A stretch of DNA of 64,000 nt, from contig CAWFFJ010000022.1 in NCBI GenBank assembly GCA_963814875.1, positions 310,001 through 374,000 of the forward strand. Direction: 5' to 3'. Position numbers and translations under genes: made by a program. The notes under the pieces are model-generated. The model searched no databases. It was not told where the DNA came from and worked only from the letters and a program-made list of their open reading frames with translations. Source of the DNA: CAVSIS01 sp963814875. GTDB taxonomy: Bacteria > Acidobacteriota > Thermoanaerobaculia > Thermoanaerobaculales > Sulfomarinibacteraceae. Below, piece after piece: positions 1 through 8,044 of this stretch. Every line of letters starts with the position of its first letter. The first letter of the stretch is position 1.

Positions 1-409
1 TATGCCGCGTCCGGTCGTCCTCCTTCTTGCGTCGGGTGTGCTCGTGCTTCTTGATCAGGTCGGCCTCGTACTCGTCGACCGACGCGCCGGCCACGAGCCC
101 GGTCTGGACGTGGTCGCCCATCCGCTGGCGGTAGAGGTAAAGCGCAGGCGCAGTCTCCCGGAGGAGGGTCCCCTGATTCACGAACCGCTGCAGGTTCTCC
201 GCACCCTTGGCGTAGACCTCATCGGCGTAGAGATCGATGGAACGGTCGAGGTCGATCTCCGGTTTGTTGATGTGCAGGAACGAGATGGGGTTGCCCGCGG
301 CCATCGCACGCGCCTCGTCGCTGGAGAGCACGTCGTAGGGTGGGCTCGCCACCATCGCGGCGAGCTCGACCGGAGGTCTCAGTGCACGGAACGGCACCAC
401 ACACGTCAT
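1..409 (-). CDS. DUF1015 family protein, 5' part only
   Basis: The gene runs off the left edge, so only about 136 N-terminal residues are visible. The translation begins MTCVVPFRALRPP and continues with PPYDVLSSDEARA and NPISFLHINKPEIDLD, the conserved opening of the DUF1015 family (a conserved bacterial/archaeal protein of unknown biochemical role, often found near serine biosynthesis genes). The ATG at 409 is preceded by GGGGGTG five bases upstream; an in-frame GTG two codons earlier is an alternative. It is divergent from the metal-efflux island. Family membership is clear from the motif; the function is not known. Confidence 0.85.
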   Translation of the reverse strand, partial: MTCVVPFRALRPPVELAAMVASPPYDVLSSDEARAMAAGNPISFLHINKPEIDLDRSIDLYADEVYAKGAENLQRFVNQGTLLRETAPALYLYRQRMGDHVQTGLVAGASVDEYEADLIKKHEHTRRKKEDDRTRH

Positions 410-563
410 GTTCACCCCCACTGAAGTGAGTGCTTTGGGCAGAGCCCTGCCTGCCACGTGAAATCTATCACATGCCTTTTGTTCCCACCACTGGAGCCGA
501 CTGGAAGTCCAGCAACGGTCGGGTGGCCGCCGCCGTGGTACGAATCGCAGGCAGCGCAACGAA

Positions 564-592
564 TTGACAAAGGCGGCAACGCAATTTAGCTT
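564..592 (+). promoter_or_regulatory. Possible sigma-70 promoter of the metal-efflux island
   Basis: A perfect TTGACA at 564-569 is followed after 17 bases by TAGCTT at 587-592 (three matches to TATAAT). It lies just upstream of the first gene of the copper island. The -35 is strong and the -10 weak, as expected of an activator-dependent promoter. No CueR- or CsoR-like operator was recognised with confidence. Confidence 0.4.
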
Positions 593-619
593 GGACGTCG
601 GGTGTTTGAATACTTGCGC

Positions 620-1036
620 ATGCGACGAATCACTACCGCACTCGGCATCATCGCGTTGCTGACCCTGGCCACCTCGTGGCCGGGGAAGGCTGTTGCTGGA
701 TGCCCGAGAGAGGCGGCACGGTCCGGCGCCGAGCACAGCTGTTGCCATCGGCAGACAGCGCCGGACAAGCCCGCAGGGTGTACAGCTCACCTGGCTGACA
801 AGGCTCGCGCGGCGATGGACCACCCGTGCTGCTGCGACCACAGTCCGGCCCACTCGCAGCCACTTGCGCAGACGCCGAGCACAAGCCAACCCGAACCTCC
901 CGTGACGGCTTCGAGCGCGTTGGTGCAACCGGCGGCATCGTTTCCTTCCAACGGACCACTGGTCGGATCGGAGACCGCCGCCGACCCGGATCGAAGTCCC
1001 CCCGTCTTCCTGCTCGTGTGTGCATTCCGGATCTGA
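620..1036 (+). CDS. Small exported Cys/His-rich protein leading the copper island
   Basis: About 138 residues. The start at ATG 620 gives a textbook signal peptide (MRRITTALGIIALLTLATSWPGKAVAG); an upstream in-frame start at 602 would add six residues. The mature part has Cys/His clusters (CPREA, SCCHRQ, CTAH, HPCCCDH) followed by a Pro/Ser/Ala-rich tail ending LLVCAFRI. No family was recognised. Its position first in the efflux island, the likely periplasmic location and the soft-metal ligands suggest binding of Cu(I) or another thiophilic metal, but that is inference. A stretch of about 90 bases separates it from the TolC gene. Confidence 0.6.
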   Translation: MRRITTALGIIALLTLATSWPGKAVAGCPREAARSGAEHSCCHRQTAPDKPAGCTAHLADKARAAMDHPCCCDHSPAHSQPLAQTPSTSQPEPPVTASSALVQPAASFPSNGPLVGSETAADPDRSPPVFLLVCAFRI

Positions 1037-1126
1037 GCCTTTCCTGAGTGTTGGCAGGGGTTGACCGCCCCTGAGCCGGGCTCTCGATCACCTCGGGAGC
1101 GACCACCTCAGGAAAGGAGACGAGAC

Positions 1127-2512
1127 GTGCTGAGCGCACACAAGTTCACGATGGTCCTTGGCGCCTGGGTGGTTCTGGCGGCAACCGCAGGCGCCGGAGA
1201 GGGCGTCCCCGCACAAGCGCCCTCCCCCACTCCGCCGATCGTCGCGGCCATCGATCAGGACTCCCCGAGCCAGGCGGTGCTGCGAGGCATCGACGACCGG
1301 TCGTGCCGATCGCTCGCGCTCGAGGTGCTCGAGCGGAACCCGAAGCTCGCAGCTCTCGATGCGGCGGCCGGTGCCGCCGACCAGGCTGCACCCCAGGTGC
1401 GCGCCCTCCCCGATCCGGTGGCGGGCGTCACCGCCTACCTGCTCAGCCCCGAGACCCGGGTCGGTCCTCAGCAGGCCATGATCAGCCTGTCCCAGCGGCT
1501 CCCGTGGTTCGGAACGCTCCACCTGAAGGAGCAAAGCGCTCTCTTGGAGGCCACGGCGGCGCGGGCTCGGGTCGAGGCCGAACGGCTGCGCCTCGTAACC
1601 GAGACCCGCCGATTGGCCTACGAGCTCGCATTCACAAACGCCTACGAGAGCGTGGTCCGTCAAGACCGCTCCATCCTGGGTCACTACGAGGAGCTCGCCC
1701 GCGCCCGCTATGCGTCGGGCGTCGGTCTCGAGCAGGGCGTGGTCAAGATCCAGGCGGAGATCACGCGGGACGATGCCCGCCTGCTCGACATCGCCGCGCG
1801 GCGCGCGTCACTCGAGGCCTCGATCAACGGTCTGCGCGACCGGCCGGCGGGAACCCAGATCACGGTGTCCGCCCTCCCTGCCTACCCTCAGCTGTCGCCG
1901 ACGGTGGGGGCGCTGCGCGAGCGGACATTCGGTGCACGCCCCGAGCTCGCCGAAGCCGATGCCCGCATCCAAGCTGCCCAGGCCGAAATCGACCTCGCGC
2001 AGAAGGCAACCCGGCCGGATGTCACGGTCGGCCTGAGCTACACACTCGTCGGGCAGCGTTCGGACTCCGCGGGCCGCCTCAACCCTCCCGAGGGCAACGG
2101 CCAGGACATCCTCGCCCTGTTTGGAGGCGTCAACCTGCCCATACACCGCGAGAAGATCGAGGCCGGCATCGAGGCGGCCACAGATCGTCGCCTCGCGGCC
2201 GAGCAGGCCCGGCGCGCCACGGCGGCCGACATCGAGCAGAGCCTTGCCGACCTCGCCAGCCGAATTCCGCTCATCTGGGACCGCCTCCAACTCTTCAGCA
2301 ACGTCCTCATCGTCCAGGCCAGGCAGTCGCTGGCCTCCGCCGAGGCGGGGTATGCCGCGGGAACGCTGAACGCCCTCGACCTCCTGGACGCGGAACGCGT
2401 GCTGCTCGACGTGCGCGTCGCGACCGAGCGGGCGCGGGCCGACTACGCCATCGCGGTCGCTCAGCTGGAGGGAACCGTGGGAGCGCCCGTGGTCACCGGA
2501 CAGGAGAGCTGA
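1127..2512 (+). CDS. TolC family outer-membrane efflux protein (CusC/CzcC-like)
   Basis: Outer-membrane channel of a tripartite RND metal exporter, about 461 residues. The GTG at 1127 is chosen because AGGAAAGGAG lies eight bases upstream and it begins a signal peptide (MLSAHKFTMVLGAWVVLAATAGAG); earlier in-frame codons give a charged non-signal extension. The body is long amphipathic helix rich in Ala, Glu and Arg, with the duplicated OEP layout (ALEVLERNPKLAALDAAA; later ARPELAEADARIQAAQ and ALDLLDAERVLLDVRVATERARADYAIAVAQLEG). One base separates its stop from the adaptor start, so the two are co-transcribed. Confidence 0.9.
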   Translation: MLSAHKFTMVLGAWVVLAATAGAGEGVPAQAPSPTPPIVAAIDQDSPSQAVLRGIDDRSCRSLALEVLERNPKLAALDAAAGAADQAAPQVRALPDPVAGVTAYLLSPETRVGPQQAMISLSQRLPWFGTLHLKEQSALLEATAARARVEAERLRLVTETRRLAYELAFTNAYESVVRQDRSILGHYEELARARYASGVGLEQGVVKIQAEITRDDARLLDIAARRASLEASINGLRDRPAGTQITVSALPAYPQLSPTVGALRERTFGARPELAEADARIQAAQAEIDLAQKATRPDVTVGLSYTLVGQRSDSAGRLNPPEGNGQDILALFGGVNLPIHREKIEAGIEAATDRRLAAEQARRATAADIEQSLADLASRIPLIWDRLQLFSNVLIVQARQSLASAEAGYAAGTLNALDLLDAERVLLDVRVATERARADYAIAVAQLEGTVGAPVVTGQES

Positions 2513-2513
2513 C

Positions 2514-4070
2514 ATGACCGACACGAACTCGACCCCACCCGAGGCGCGCCCGAGACCCTCTCGCCGCGTCGCCGCAGCCCTCATCTGGGCGGCGATCGGC
2601 GCCGCCATCGCCGCGCTGGTGCTGATCGGACCGTTCCACGCCCTGCGCCCCGGCTCGCACGAGCCTGCGGGAATGACCGCTCGAGCGGAGCACGACACCG
2701 GAGGGGGAGGTTCCGCCTCCCAGCACACTCAGCTGTGGACCTGCAGCATGCACCCTCAGGTCATCGAGGACCACCCCGGCCAGTGCCCGATCTGCGGGAT
2801 GGACCTGGTACCGCTGAAGGACGACGCCGGCAAGCGGCCCTCTGCCGCGGAGCCGGCTGGCCCTGACTCCACCGTCGCTGATGCGCCGGCCACCGGCGAG
2901 CGCAAGATCCTCTTCTACCGCAACCCCATGGACCCTTCCATCTCCTCGCCGGTACCGCGCAAGGACGACATGGGGATGGACTACGTCCCGGTGTACGCCG
3001 ACGAGGCCGAGTCGGCCACTACTGGCGGGGCCGTGGTCACCATCGACCCGGTGGTGCAGCAGAACATGAACGTGACCACCGAGAGGGTCGAGCGGCGGGA
3101 CGTGTCGCGCCAGATCCGCACCGTCGGCTACCTCGACTACGACCAGGAGAAGATGGTCTCGGTCACCACCAAGTACCCGGGGTTCGTCGAGAAGGTGTCC
3201 GTCAACTACGTGGGGCAGCCAGTCCACAAGGGAGAGCACCTGTTCGACGTGTACGCCCCGGAGCTGGTCCAGACCGAGCAGGAGCTGCTGTCGGCGGCCA
3301 GCTACGTCGAGCAGATGAAGGACGCGCCGGAGGACGCCCGGCGACGGGCTCAGGCCCTCCTCGACGCGGGCCGCACGCGCCTCTCCTACTGGGACATTGC
3401 GGACGACCAGATCGACCGCATGCTCGCGAGCGGCGCCGTCTTCCGCACCCTTGCCGTCGTGGCGCCTTCCTCGGGCGTCGTCATGAAGCGGATGGACGGC
3501 CTCGAGGGCATGGCCATCCGTCCCGGCATGGAGCTCATCCACATCGCGGACATGTCCACCCTGTGGCTCACCGTGGAGGTCTTCGAGGATCAGCTCCCTT
3601 GGGTGCACGTGGGCAGCCCCGCCGACGTCAAGCTGACCTACTTCCCTGGCCAGTCGTTCGCCGGTCGAGTTCGCTACATCGAGCCGGCGGTGTCGGAGAA
3701 GACCCGGACCATTCAGCTCACCCTCGAGATCCCGAACCGAGGCGACCGCCTGCGCGCCGGGATGTACGCTACCGTCACGTTCTCGCCGGTCGCAGCGGCG
3801 AACGCCGTCGCGGTGCCCTCCGATGCGGTGATCCGCACTGGGGAACGCAACCTGGTGATTCTCGCCCTCGGCAACGGCCGCTTCGCGCCACGCGACGTCG
3901 TGCTCGGCCCCTCGGGCGAGGGCTGGGCGCAGGTGTTGTCAGGGCTCTCCGAGGGTGACGAGATCGTCACATCGGCCCAGTTCCTGATCGACTCCGAGTC
4001 CAATCTGCGCGCGGCGATCCAGCACATGGTCGAAGCCAAGCGCGCCCAGACATCGGGAGGCGCCGAGTGA
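2514..4070 (+). CDS. cusB: RND periplasmic adaptor, CusB-like, with two heavy-metal-binding modules
   Basis: Membrane-fusion protein linking the inner-membrane pump to TolC; 518 residues. After an N-terminal membrane anchor (AALIWAAIGAAIAALVLIGPF) comes a heavy-metal-binding module at about residues 74-101 (WTCSMHPQVIEDHPGQCPIC, then GMDLVP). A second module of the CusB type follows at about 131-160 (YRNPMDPSISSPVPRKDDMG, then MDYVPVY). Then come the barrel-sandwich and helical-hairpin regions and a C-terminal beta-barrel (VTFSPVAAANAVAVPSDAVIRTG). The Met-rich DPSISSPVPRKDDMGMDY motif is typical of Cu(I)/Ag(I) CusB proteins. GGAGAG precedes the ATG. Confidence 0.93.
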   Translation: MTDTNSTPPEARPRPSRRVAAALIWAAIGAAIAALVLIGPFHALRPGSHEPAGMTARAEHDTGGGGSASQHTQLWTCSMHPQVIEDHPGQCPICGMDLVPLKDDAGKRPSAAEPAGPDSTVADAPATGERKILFYRNPMDPSISSPVPRKDDMGMDYVPVYADEAESATTGGAVVTIDPVVQQNMNVTTERVERRDVSRQIRTVGYLDYDQEKMVSVTTKYPGFVEKVSVNYVGQPVHKGEHLFDVYAPELVQTEQELLSAASYVEQMKDAPEDARRRAQALLDAGRTRLSYWDIADDQIDRMLASGAVFRTLAVVAPSSGVVMKRMDGLEGMAIRPGMELIHIADMSTLWLTVEVFEDQLPWVHVGSPADVKLTYFPGQSFAGRVRYIEPAVSEKTRTIQLTLEIPNRGDRLRAGMYATVTFSPVAAANAVAVPSDAVIRTGERNLVILALGNGRFAPRDVVLGPSGEGWAQVLSGLSEGDEIVTSAQFLIDSESNLRAAIQHMVEAKRAQTSGGAE

Positions 4071-4138
4071 ACTCGCCGACCCTCAACCCGCGTCTCGCGT
4101 CTCCGTGCCCTCGTCTCACGGCTGACCTCTCGCATCTC

Positions 4139-4281
4139 GGGCGGAGGCAAGCTCCGCCCCTACGGCCGATGACATCTCCCGTGTTGCGTCTTGCGTCTCG
4201 CGTCTCGCGTCTCGCGCCCCCTGACCTCCTCACCTCCTTACCTTCTCACCTTCTCACCTTCTCACCTCCTTACCTCGTCAC
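4139..4281 (+). repeat. Composite intergenic repeat: hairpin, GCGTCTC tandem, 8-mer tandem
   Basis: The cusB-cusA gap is low in complexity. It holds a hairpin (GGGCGGAG, loop GCAAG, CTCCGCCC; 4139-4159), a run of 7-base units GCGTCTC/TGCGTCT (about 4185-4216), and seven 8-base units of pattern CTYCTYAC (4226-4281). The hairpin and the 8-mer run recur together at 39135-39204. It ends just before the cusA ribosome site. The role is unknown; it interrupts an otherwise compact operon. Confidence 0.8.
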
Positions 4282-4299
4282 TCACCAGGGAGGTGGCCC

Positions 4300-7200
4300 G
4301 TGCTGAACCGGATCATCGAGTGGTCCCTGCGCAACCAGTTCATGGTGGTGGTTGGGATCCTCTTCGCCATCCTCGGCGGGGTGTGGGCGATCAGCCACAC
4401 CCGCCTCGACGCCATCCCCGACCTCTCGGACGTGCAGGTCATCATCTACACCGAGTACCCCGGGCAGGCGCCCCAGGTCGTCGAGGACCAGGTGACGTAC
4501 CCCCTCACATCGAAGATGCTGGCGGTCCCCTACGCCAAGGTGGTCCGCGGCTACTCGTTCTTCGGGTTCTCGTTCGTTTACGTGATCTTCGAGGACGGCA
4601 CCGATCTGTACTGGGCACGCTCGCGCGTGCTCGAATATCTCAGCGGAATGGCGAACCAGCTCCCCCGTGGCGTGGCGCCGCAGCTGGGGCCCGACGCCAC
4701 CGGCGTCGGCTGGGCCTTCATGTACACCCTCAACTCGGACAAGCGCTCGCTTGCCGACCTTCGCTCGTACCAGGACTGGTACCTCAAGTACGGGCTGACC
4801 TCGGTGGACGGCGTCTCCGAGGTCGCGTCCATCGGCGGGTTCGTCCGCCAGTACCAGATCGAGGTCGACCCGGTGAAGCTGCGCGCCTACGGCGTCTCGC
4901 TGCAGAAGATCAAGGCCGCGGTGCAGCGCTCCAACAACGACGTCGGCGGCCGACTCGTGGAGATGAGTGAGAAGGAGTTCATGGTCCGCGGCCTCGGCTA
5001 CGTCAAGGACGTCCACGACCTCGAAGTGGTGCCGCTCGGCGTCGGCCCTGGCGGCACGCCCATTCTCCTGAGGGACGTCGCTCACGTGGCCATCGGGCCC
5101 GAGATCCGGCGCGGTCTCGCCGACTGGAACGGCGAGGGCGAGACCGTGGGCGGCGTCGTAGTCGTACGCTCGGGCGCCGACACGTTGTCGACCATCGCCA
5201 TGGTCAAAGCCCGTCTCGCCGAGCTCAAGCAAGGGCTCCCGGCCGACGTGAAGATCTCGGTGGCCTACGACCGCTCCGACCTCATCCGCCGCTCGGTGAG
5301 GACCCTCACTCACACCCTCATCGAAGAGTCGATCATCGTCGCCCTGGTCTGCATCGTCTTCCTCTTCCACTTCCGTTCCGCCTTCGTGGCGATCATCTCG
5401 ATTCCGGTGTCGATCCTGCTCGCCTTCATCGTGATGCACATCCAGGGATTGGGCGCCAACATCATGAGCCTGGGCGGCATCGCCATCTCGATCGGAGTCC
5501 TCGTGGACGCCGCCATCATCATGGTGGAGAACGCCCACAAGCACTACGAGGAGTGGCGGGGCAAGCGATCGCACTTCGAGATCATCCTGCGCTCCGCCCA
5601 GGAGGTCGGACCGACCCTGTTCTTCAGCCTCCTCGTGATCACGGTGTCGTTCATGCCGGTGTTCACCCTGCAAGGGCAGGAGGGCCGGCTGTTCAAGCCG
5701 CTGGCCTTTACTAAGACCTACGCCATCGCCATGTCCTCGATCGTCGCCGTGACGATCATCCCGGTGCTCATGTACTGGTTCGTGCGGGGCAAGATCCACT
5801 CCGAGGATCGCCACCCCATCTCCAGGATCCTGCGCAAGCTCTACACGCCGGTGCTCAACCTGGCCCTCCACGGACGGTGGCTGGTGGTGGTCCTCGCGAT
5901 CGCCGCCGTCGCCTCGATCTGGTTCCCCATGAGTCACCTCGGCTCCGAGTTCATGCCATCGCTGTGGGAGGGCGACCTGCTCTACATGCCCACCACGTTT
6001 CCGGGCATCTCCATTACCAAGGCCAAGGAGCTCCTCCAGCAGACCGACAAGATCATCAAGACGTTCCCCGAGGTCGAGTCGGTGTTCGGCAAGGTCGGGC
6101 GTGCCGACACCGCCACCGATCCGGCGCCGTTGTCGATGATCGAGACGACGATCCGGCTCAAGGACCCGTCCCAGTGGCGTCCGGGGATGACCAAGGACAA
6201 GCTCATCGCCGAGCTCAACCAGGCGATCCAGTTTCCCGGCGTCACCAACGCCTGGACCATGCCGATCAAGACTCGGATCGACATGCTCTCCACCGGCATC
6301 AAGACGCCGGTAGGGATCAAGATCGCCGGCCCGGACCTCAAGGAGCTCGAGCGCATCGGCAAGGAGGTCGAGGCCGTCGTCAAGCCGCTGCCCGACACGC
6401 TCTCGGCCTACGCCGAGCGGGTCATGGGCGGCAACTACCTCGATTTCGACATCGACCGTGAGGCGGCCGCCCGCTACGGGCTCACCGTCGGCGACGTCGA
6501 GGACGTCATCTCATCGGCGATCGGCGGGATGAATGTCTCGTGGACCGTGGAAGGCCTCGAGCGTTACCCGATCAACATCCGGTACCCGAGGGAGCTTCGC
6601 AACAACGTTCAGCAGCTCGCCGACACCCTGGTCACAACTCCAGCCGGCGCCCAGGTGCCCCTTGCCCAAGTGGCCACGATCCGCATCCACCAGGGCCCGC
6701 CCGCCATCAAGTCGGAGAACGCCCGGCCCAACGCCTGGGTCTACGTCGATCTCAAGACCACGGACCTGGGTACCTGGGTGGAGAGGGCGCAGAAGGCGGT
6801 TGCGGAGCAGGTCCACCTGCCGGCGGGCTACACCATCTTCTGGTCCGGTCAGTACGAGTACATGCAGCGCGCGAAGGCGCGCCTCGTGGTGATCGTCCCG
6901 ATCACGCTCTTCCTCATCTTCCTGATCCTCTACATCAACACCAAGTCCATCACCAAGACCGCCATCGTCCTGCTCGCGGTCCCGTTCTCGGCGGTGGGCG
7001 CGATCTGGCTGATGTACTTCCTCGGCTACCACTGGTCGATCGCGGTCTGGGTCGGGCTCATCGCGCTCGCCGGCCTCGACGCCGAAACCGGCGTCGTGAT
7101 GCTGCTCTACCTCGACATCGCCTTCGACCGCTGGAGGCAGGAGGGGCGCATGGCCACCTACGCCGACCTCGTGCAGTCGGTGGACCACGGCGCGGTCCAA

Positions 7201-7449
7201 CGCATCCGGCCGAAGATGATGACGGTGATGGCGATCATGCTGTCGCTGGTCCCGATCCTGTGGGCGACCGGCACCGGCGCCGACGTCATGCGGCGCATCG
7301 CCGCGCCCATGGTCGGCGGGGTCGTGACCTCGTTCATCGGCGAGCTCATCGTCTACCCGTCCATCTACTTCATTTGGCGCTCGATCAAGCTCGAGCGGTC
7401 GGCGCTGTTCCCGCACGGCGGCGGTAACGTCGAGACGGCAGAAGCGTGA
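4300..7449 (+). CDS. cusA: Heavy-metal efflux RND transporter, CusA/CzcA family
   Basis: Proton-driven inner-membrane pump, 1049 residues, full length for the HME-RND family. The GTG at 4300 follows GGGAGG and starts MLNRIIEWSLRNQFMVVVG, the usual first transmembrane helix. Family motifs include AIPDLSDVQVIIYTEYPGQAPQ near the N-terminus, GGIAISIGVLVDAAIIMVEN in the TM4 region, and LAGLDAETGVVMLLYLD in the C-terminal half. Twelve transmembrane stretches can be placed around two large periplasmic loops. The CusB type and the Cu-ATPase next door favour Cu(I)/Ag(I) over Zn/Co/Cd as substrate, but that is inferred from context. Confidence 0.94.
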   Translation: MLNRIIEWSLRNQFMVVVGILFAILGGVWAISHTRLDAIPDLSDVQVIIYTEYPGQAPQVVEDQVTYPLTSKMLAVPYAKVVRGYSFFGFSFVYVIFEDGTDLYWARSRVLEYLSGMANQLPRGVAPQLGPDATGVGWAFMYTLNSDKRSLADLRSYQDWYLKYGLTSVDGVSEVASIGGFVRQYQIEVDPVKLRAYGVSLQKIKAAVQRSNNDVGGRLVEMSEKEFMVRGLGYVKDVHDLEVVPLGVGPGGTPILLRDVAHVAIGPEIRRGLADWNGEGETVGGVVVVRSGADTLSTIAMVKARLAELKQGLPADVKISVAYDRSDLIRRSVRTLTHTLIEESIIVALVCIVFLFHFRSAFVAIISIPVSILLAFIVMHIQGLGANIMSLGGIAISIGVLVDAAIIMVENAHKHYEEWRGKRSHFEIILRSAQEVGPTLFFSLLVITVSFMPVFTLQGQEGRLFKPLAFTKTYAIAMSSIVAVTIIPVLMYWFVRGKIHSEDRHPISRILRKLYTPVLNLALHGRWLVVVLAIAAVASIWFPMSHLGSEFMPSLWEGDLLYMPTTFPGISITKAKELLQQTDKIIKTFPEVESVFGKVGRADTATDPAPLSMIETTIRLKDPSQWRPGMTKDKLIAELNQAIQFPGVTNAWTMPIKTRIDMLSTGIKTPVGIKIAGPDLKELERIGKEVEAVVKPLPDTLSAYAERVMGGNYLDFDIDREAAARYGLTVGDVEDVISSAIGGMNVSWTVEGLERYPINIRYPRELRNNVQQLADTLVTTPAGAQVPLAQVATIRIHQGPPAIKSENARPNAWVYVDLKTTDLGTWVERAQKAVAEQVHLPAGYTIFWSGQYEYMQRAKARLVVIVPITLFLIFLILYINTKSITKTAIVLLAVPFSAVGAIWLMYFLGYHWSIAVWVGLIALAGLDAETGVVMLLYLDIAFDRWRQEGRMATYADLVQSVDHGAVQRIRPKMMTVMAIMLSLVPILWATGTGADVMRRIAAPMVGGVVTSFIGELIVYPSIYFIWRSIKLERSALFPHGGGNVETAEA

Positions 7450-7460
7450 AGGAGTCAACC

Positions 7461-7970
7461 ATGCGTCGAGTCGTTCTTCTCGTGACACTGGCGGCCCTGG
7501 TGGCCGCCCCCACTCTCGCGATCGGCGGGCAAAATGGTCAGACCTCCGCCTTCGCCACTATGACCGGACACTACGAGGCCATTCGCCAAGCGCTGCTCCA
7601 TGACACCACGAAGGACATCGCGGCCCACGCCAAGGCCATCGCCGCCGAAGCGGCCGCGCTGAGCGCCCGGTTCGACGTCGCGCGGGCCAGCGTGCCCGCC
7701 GAAAAGCAAGTGGAGTGCACCGCGCTCCTGCCCGAGGTCGAACGGACGGCAAACGCGCTTGCCGACGCCGCCGACCTGGAGTCGGCGCGGGCTGCGTTCG
7801 GGGACCTCTCCAAGCCGATGGTGCGCTACCGAGAGATGGCCGGCGGCGAGCGGCCCATGGTGGTCTACTGCCCGATGGTCAAGAAGAGCTGGCTCCAGCC
7901 CGACGGTGACATCGGCAACCCCTACTTCGGACAGAAGATGGCCCGCTGCGGCGAAGTTATCTCAAAGTGA
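7461..7970 (+). CDS. DUF3347 family exported protein
   Basis: 169 residues. ATG 7461 is preceded by AAGGAG and starts a signal peptide (MRRVVLLVTLAALVAAPTLAIGG); the earlier GTG overlapping the cusA stop is less likely. The family signature sits at the C-terminus: YCPMVKKSWLQPDGDIGNPY, then FGQKMARCGEV. This domain also occurs fused to CusB adaptors, and the conserved Cys/Met/His residues suggest periplasmic metal binding or delivery to the pump. It lies in the same transcript as cusA, 11 bases after its stop. Confidence 0.88.
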   Translation: MRRVVLLVTLAALVAAPTLAIGGQNGQTSAFATMTGHYEAIRQALLHDTTKDIAAHAKAIAAEAAALSARFDVARASVPAEKQVECTALLPEVERTANALADAADLESARAAFGDLSKPMVRYREMAGGERPMVVYCPMVKKSWLQPDGDIGNPYFGQKMARCGEVISK

Positions 7971-8044
7971 CGTGCAGGTCTGTGCTCCCGTGACCCGGGA
8001 TCGGGCCCCGGGGGATCTTCACGACCGCTGAAAGGACCAGCCCC

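Noticed and set aside
4226..4281. Possible CRISPR-like array
   Set aside because: The units are 8-base direct tandem repeats without spacers; no cas gene is near.
4282..5937. Long open frame on the minus strand (551 codons) rich in His/Asp/Glu
   Set aside because: It lies opposite cusA and reflects the GC-rich codon pattern; the translation is low complexity and has no motif.
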